Shown here: positions 62,828 through 64,000 of the stretch, one piece after another | How positions within the stretch are numbered: position 1 is the first letter of the stretch | Layout: every line of letters begins with the position of its first letter | Assembly: GCF_000416985.1 (NCBI RefSeq) | Contig: NZ_ATDL01000004.1 | Coordinates: forward strand, 310,001-374,000 | From: Sphingobacterium paucimobilis HER1398 | Lineage (GTDB): Bacteria > Bacteroidota > Bacteroidia > Sphingobacteriales > Sphingobacteriaceae | Length of the DNA: 64,000 nt | Reading direction: 5' to 3' | Translations under genes and position numbers: made by a program | Notes under the pieces: model-generated | What the model was told of the DNA's origin: nothing | Seen by the model: the letters and a program-made list of their open reading frames with translations, nothing else | Databases searched by the model: none

Positions 62828-62908
62828 GTAAGCAGCTTACGTGTTTTTGATAGGGACAGAGCAGGTGTGTAGTATGTTTACGTAAGGTTGATGAATAGGG
62901 TAAGCTGC
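62828..62908. promoter_or_regulatory. Inverted repeats in the avrD-like/HTH divergent gap
   Basis: GCAGCTTAC (62832-62840) and GTAAGCTGC (62900-62908) are exact reverse complements 59 bp apart, and GTAAG-CAG-CTTAC (62828-62840) is itself a small palindrome. They could be paired operator sites in the 324-bp divergent gap 62730-63053, where no gene is seen. Confidence 0.4.
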
Positions 62909-63053
62909 ATGTGTGATTTTGGGAATATATGGCATAATCACTGGTAAAAAAATAGAGATTAGGCGGATATAGGCCTGAAAGGTGTAATGCTGTGGTGTTT
63001 TTTTGTTGATTATTAATTGGTTAACTTGTGGGTGCTAAACAACATTACTAAAT

Positions 63054-64000
63054 ATGAAGACACAGAAAGAACTTTTTGAGGTTATTTTAACCCGGTTTAA
63101 AAGTCGAGTGGAGATGTATGCACATGTATCCGCACTGCTATCGGTCAGCACCGATACGGTGTCCAAGTGGAGCTATGGAAAAACCTATATCCGCTATGAC
63201 CGTCTCATGAAATTGGTAGGTCACTTTGTGCTTTCCCCTGGGGATCTGCATCAATCGCGTACGGATGAGGTGACATTTCGTTTTGCTCCATTGGATATGG
63301 ATGATATACCAGGCTATTGTCATTACATTCGTGGTTTTCGGGAGATGTTGCAAAGAGTTGTGGAGGCTCCTGATGTGCATATATGCTTTCATGCAGATGA
63401 GTTGCCGATATTTTATTTCATGCCTTATGTAGAGCTTGTCTATTTCAAACTGTACTCTTTTGCTCATGATACACTGAAAGTTGAACTTAGCTATGAGCAG
63501 TTTGTAAAACGTATGGAAGAATATAAATTGGACACAGTGTTTGAGGAAATTGCAGCGCTTTATGAACGTATTCCTAGTGTAGAAGTCTGGGACGATGCTG
63601 TGATAGATTCGCTGCTCTATCAGATAGACCATTTCCAGGTATTGGAACGCTATGACGATCCTGACAGTCGATCTTTAATTCTTGGTCAATTGGACGAATT
63701 GTTGGAAGACTTTCGGAAGACAGCAGCAGCGGGCGTGAAGTCCTCGGGCGTACGCTTCGATTTTTACCGTAGACATAGTCCAGCCAAAAAGGGATATATG
63801 TTGTTGCGTGACAATGGACGGATTAGCCTTTCGATCAAGACAGATACGATCAATAGTATGTATACACAGGCGCAGGGGATAGTGGAGGCGTTTGTTGGTT
63901 CTTTTAATGCTACTATTAATAAATCTACTGCTGTGGGTATTGGTGCCGAACGCGAACGTACTGTATTCTTCCGCAACCTAAAGACTAAGATTGAATTTGC
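63054..64000 (+). CDS. HTH-domain protein, partial (runs off the right edge)
   Basis: The frame is open from ATG 63054 to the window end (315 codons, no stop). The N-terminus (LFEVILTRFKSRVEMYAHVS, ALLSVSTDTVSKWSYGKTYI, RYDRLMKLVGHF) is like an XRE-type HTH. The following region (YCHYIRGFREMLQRVVEAPD, IFYFMPYVELVYFKLYSFAH) has a long alpha-helical look, without recognised domain. Similar HTH-plus-long-C-terminal proteins occur in Bacteroidota without known role. It is divergent from the AvrD-like gene and may regulate it. I do not recognise the rest. Confidence 0.72.
   Translation, partial: MKTQKELFEVILTRFKSRVEMYAHVSALLSVSTDTVSKWSYGKTYIRYDRLMKLVGHFVLSPGDLHQSRTDEVTFRFAPLDMDDIPGYCHYIRGFREMLQRVVEAPDVHICFHADELPIFYFMPYVELVYFKLYSFAHDTLKVELSYEQFVKRMEEYKLDTVFEEIAALYERIPSVEVWDDAVIDSLLYQIDHFQVLERYDDPDSRSLILGQLDELLEDFRKTAAAGVKSSGVRFDFYRRHSPAKKGYMLLRDNGRISLSIKTDTINSMYTQAQGIVEAFVGSFNATINKSTAVGIGAERERTVFFRNLKTKIEF

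Overview
The window reads as a chromosomal segment of a soil or host-associated Bacteroidota, most like the Sphingobacteriaceae (Sphingobacterium or a close relative). The reasons are three SusC/SusD pairs, a FecR/ECF-sigma pair, Bacteroidota-only families (DUF2480, DUF4959/DUF5126/DUF5000, DUF6520-like), a promoter fitting the Bacteroidota consensus (TTTG, about 19 bp, TAnnTTTG), and roughly 40% G+C. The genus is an inference from gene content; no rRNA or tRNA gene was seen.

Layout. 0-2.6 kb: a TetA-like MFS exporter and a small outer-membrane barrel protein. 2.6-7.1 kb (minus strand): an SDR enzyme, then the str operon rpsL-rpsG-fusA-rpsJ, which ends in a terminator instead of running into the S10 operon. 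7.2-9.1 kb: a SufR-like cysteine-rich regulator divergent from a DUF2480 gene and a flavodoxin-like reductase, separated by a 20-bp-arm palindrome. 9.2-16.8 kb: a SWIM/SNF2 helicase, a Cu(I) P-type ATPase with a small HMA chaperone, and an Lrp regulator divergent from an EamA exporter.

17.0-30.9 kb is a polysaccharide utilization locus (PUL) with its own ECF sigma factor, FecR anti-sigma factor and STN-bearing SusC, followed by SusD, two discoidin-type lipoproteins, a GH78 alpha-L-rhamnosidase and a NAGPA-type phosphodiester glycosidase. 31-32.6 kb holds an unknown secreted protein and a TlpA-type lipoprotein that seems to have lost its thioredoxin core. 33.0-47.7 kb is a sialic acid PUL: SusC/SusD, three differently built sialidases, a PKD/LamG lipoprotein, N-acetylneuraminate lyase, a NanM-like mutarotase, a GntR/FCD regulator and an MFS sialate transporter. 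Surface sialidases would release sialic acid, the mutarotase and transporter would bring it in, and the lyase would cleave it to ManNAc and pyruvate. The later epimerase and kinase genes are not here.

47.9-53.2 kb is accessory or decaying sequence: a membrane SRPBCC protein, an aspartyl-protease-like protein, an Rpn/PD-(D/E)XK nuclease with a 12-bp tandem repeat, two gene fragments, an XRE regulator and long composite inverted repeats. 53.2-59.5 kb carries tlpA-susC-susD behind a strongly structured leader, plus a DUF6520-like small protein.

59.7-64 kb is the most unusual part. An AvrD-family gene and a P-loop kinase-like gene, apparently one minus-strand operon, are separated by a four-helix-bundle (23S-intervening-sequence/Avd-like) gene. 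That gene is wedged between two arrays of a 7-bp repeat, GTYACNN. Every unit puts a stop codon on the coding strand while the other strand stays open, and the first unit of each array supplies the stop codon of the gene upstream of it. A second heptamer family (GCYATTR) is built into the signal-peptide region of the tlpA gene at 53.4 kb. I regard the heptamer/four-helix-bundle module as the best candidate for an undescribed system.
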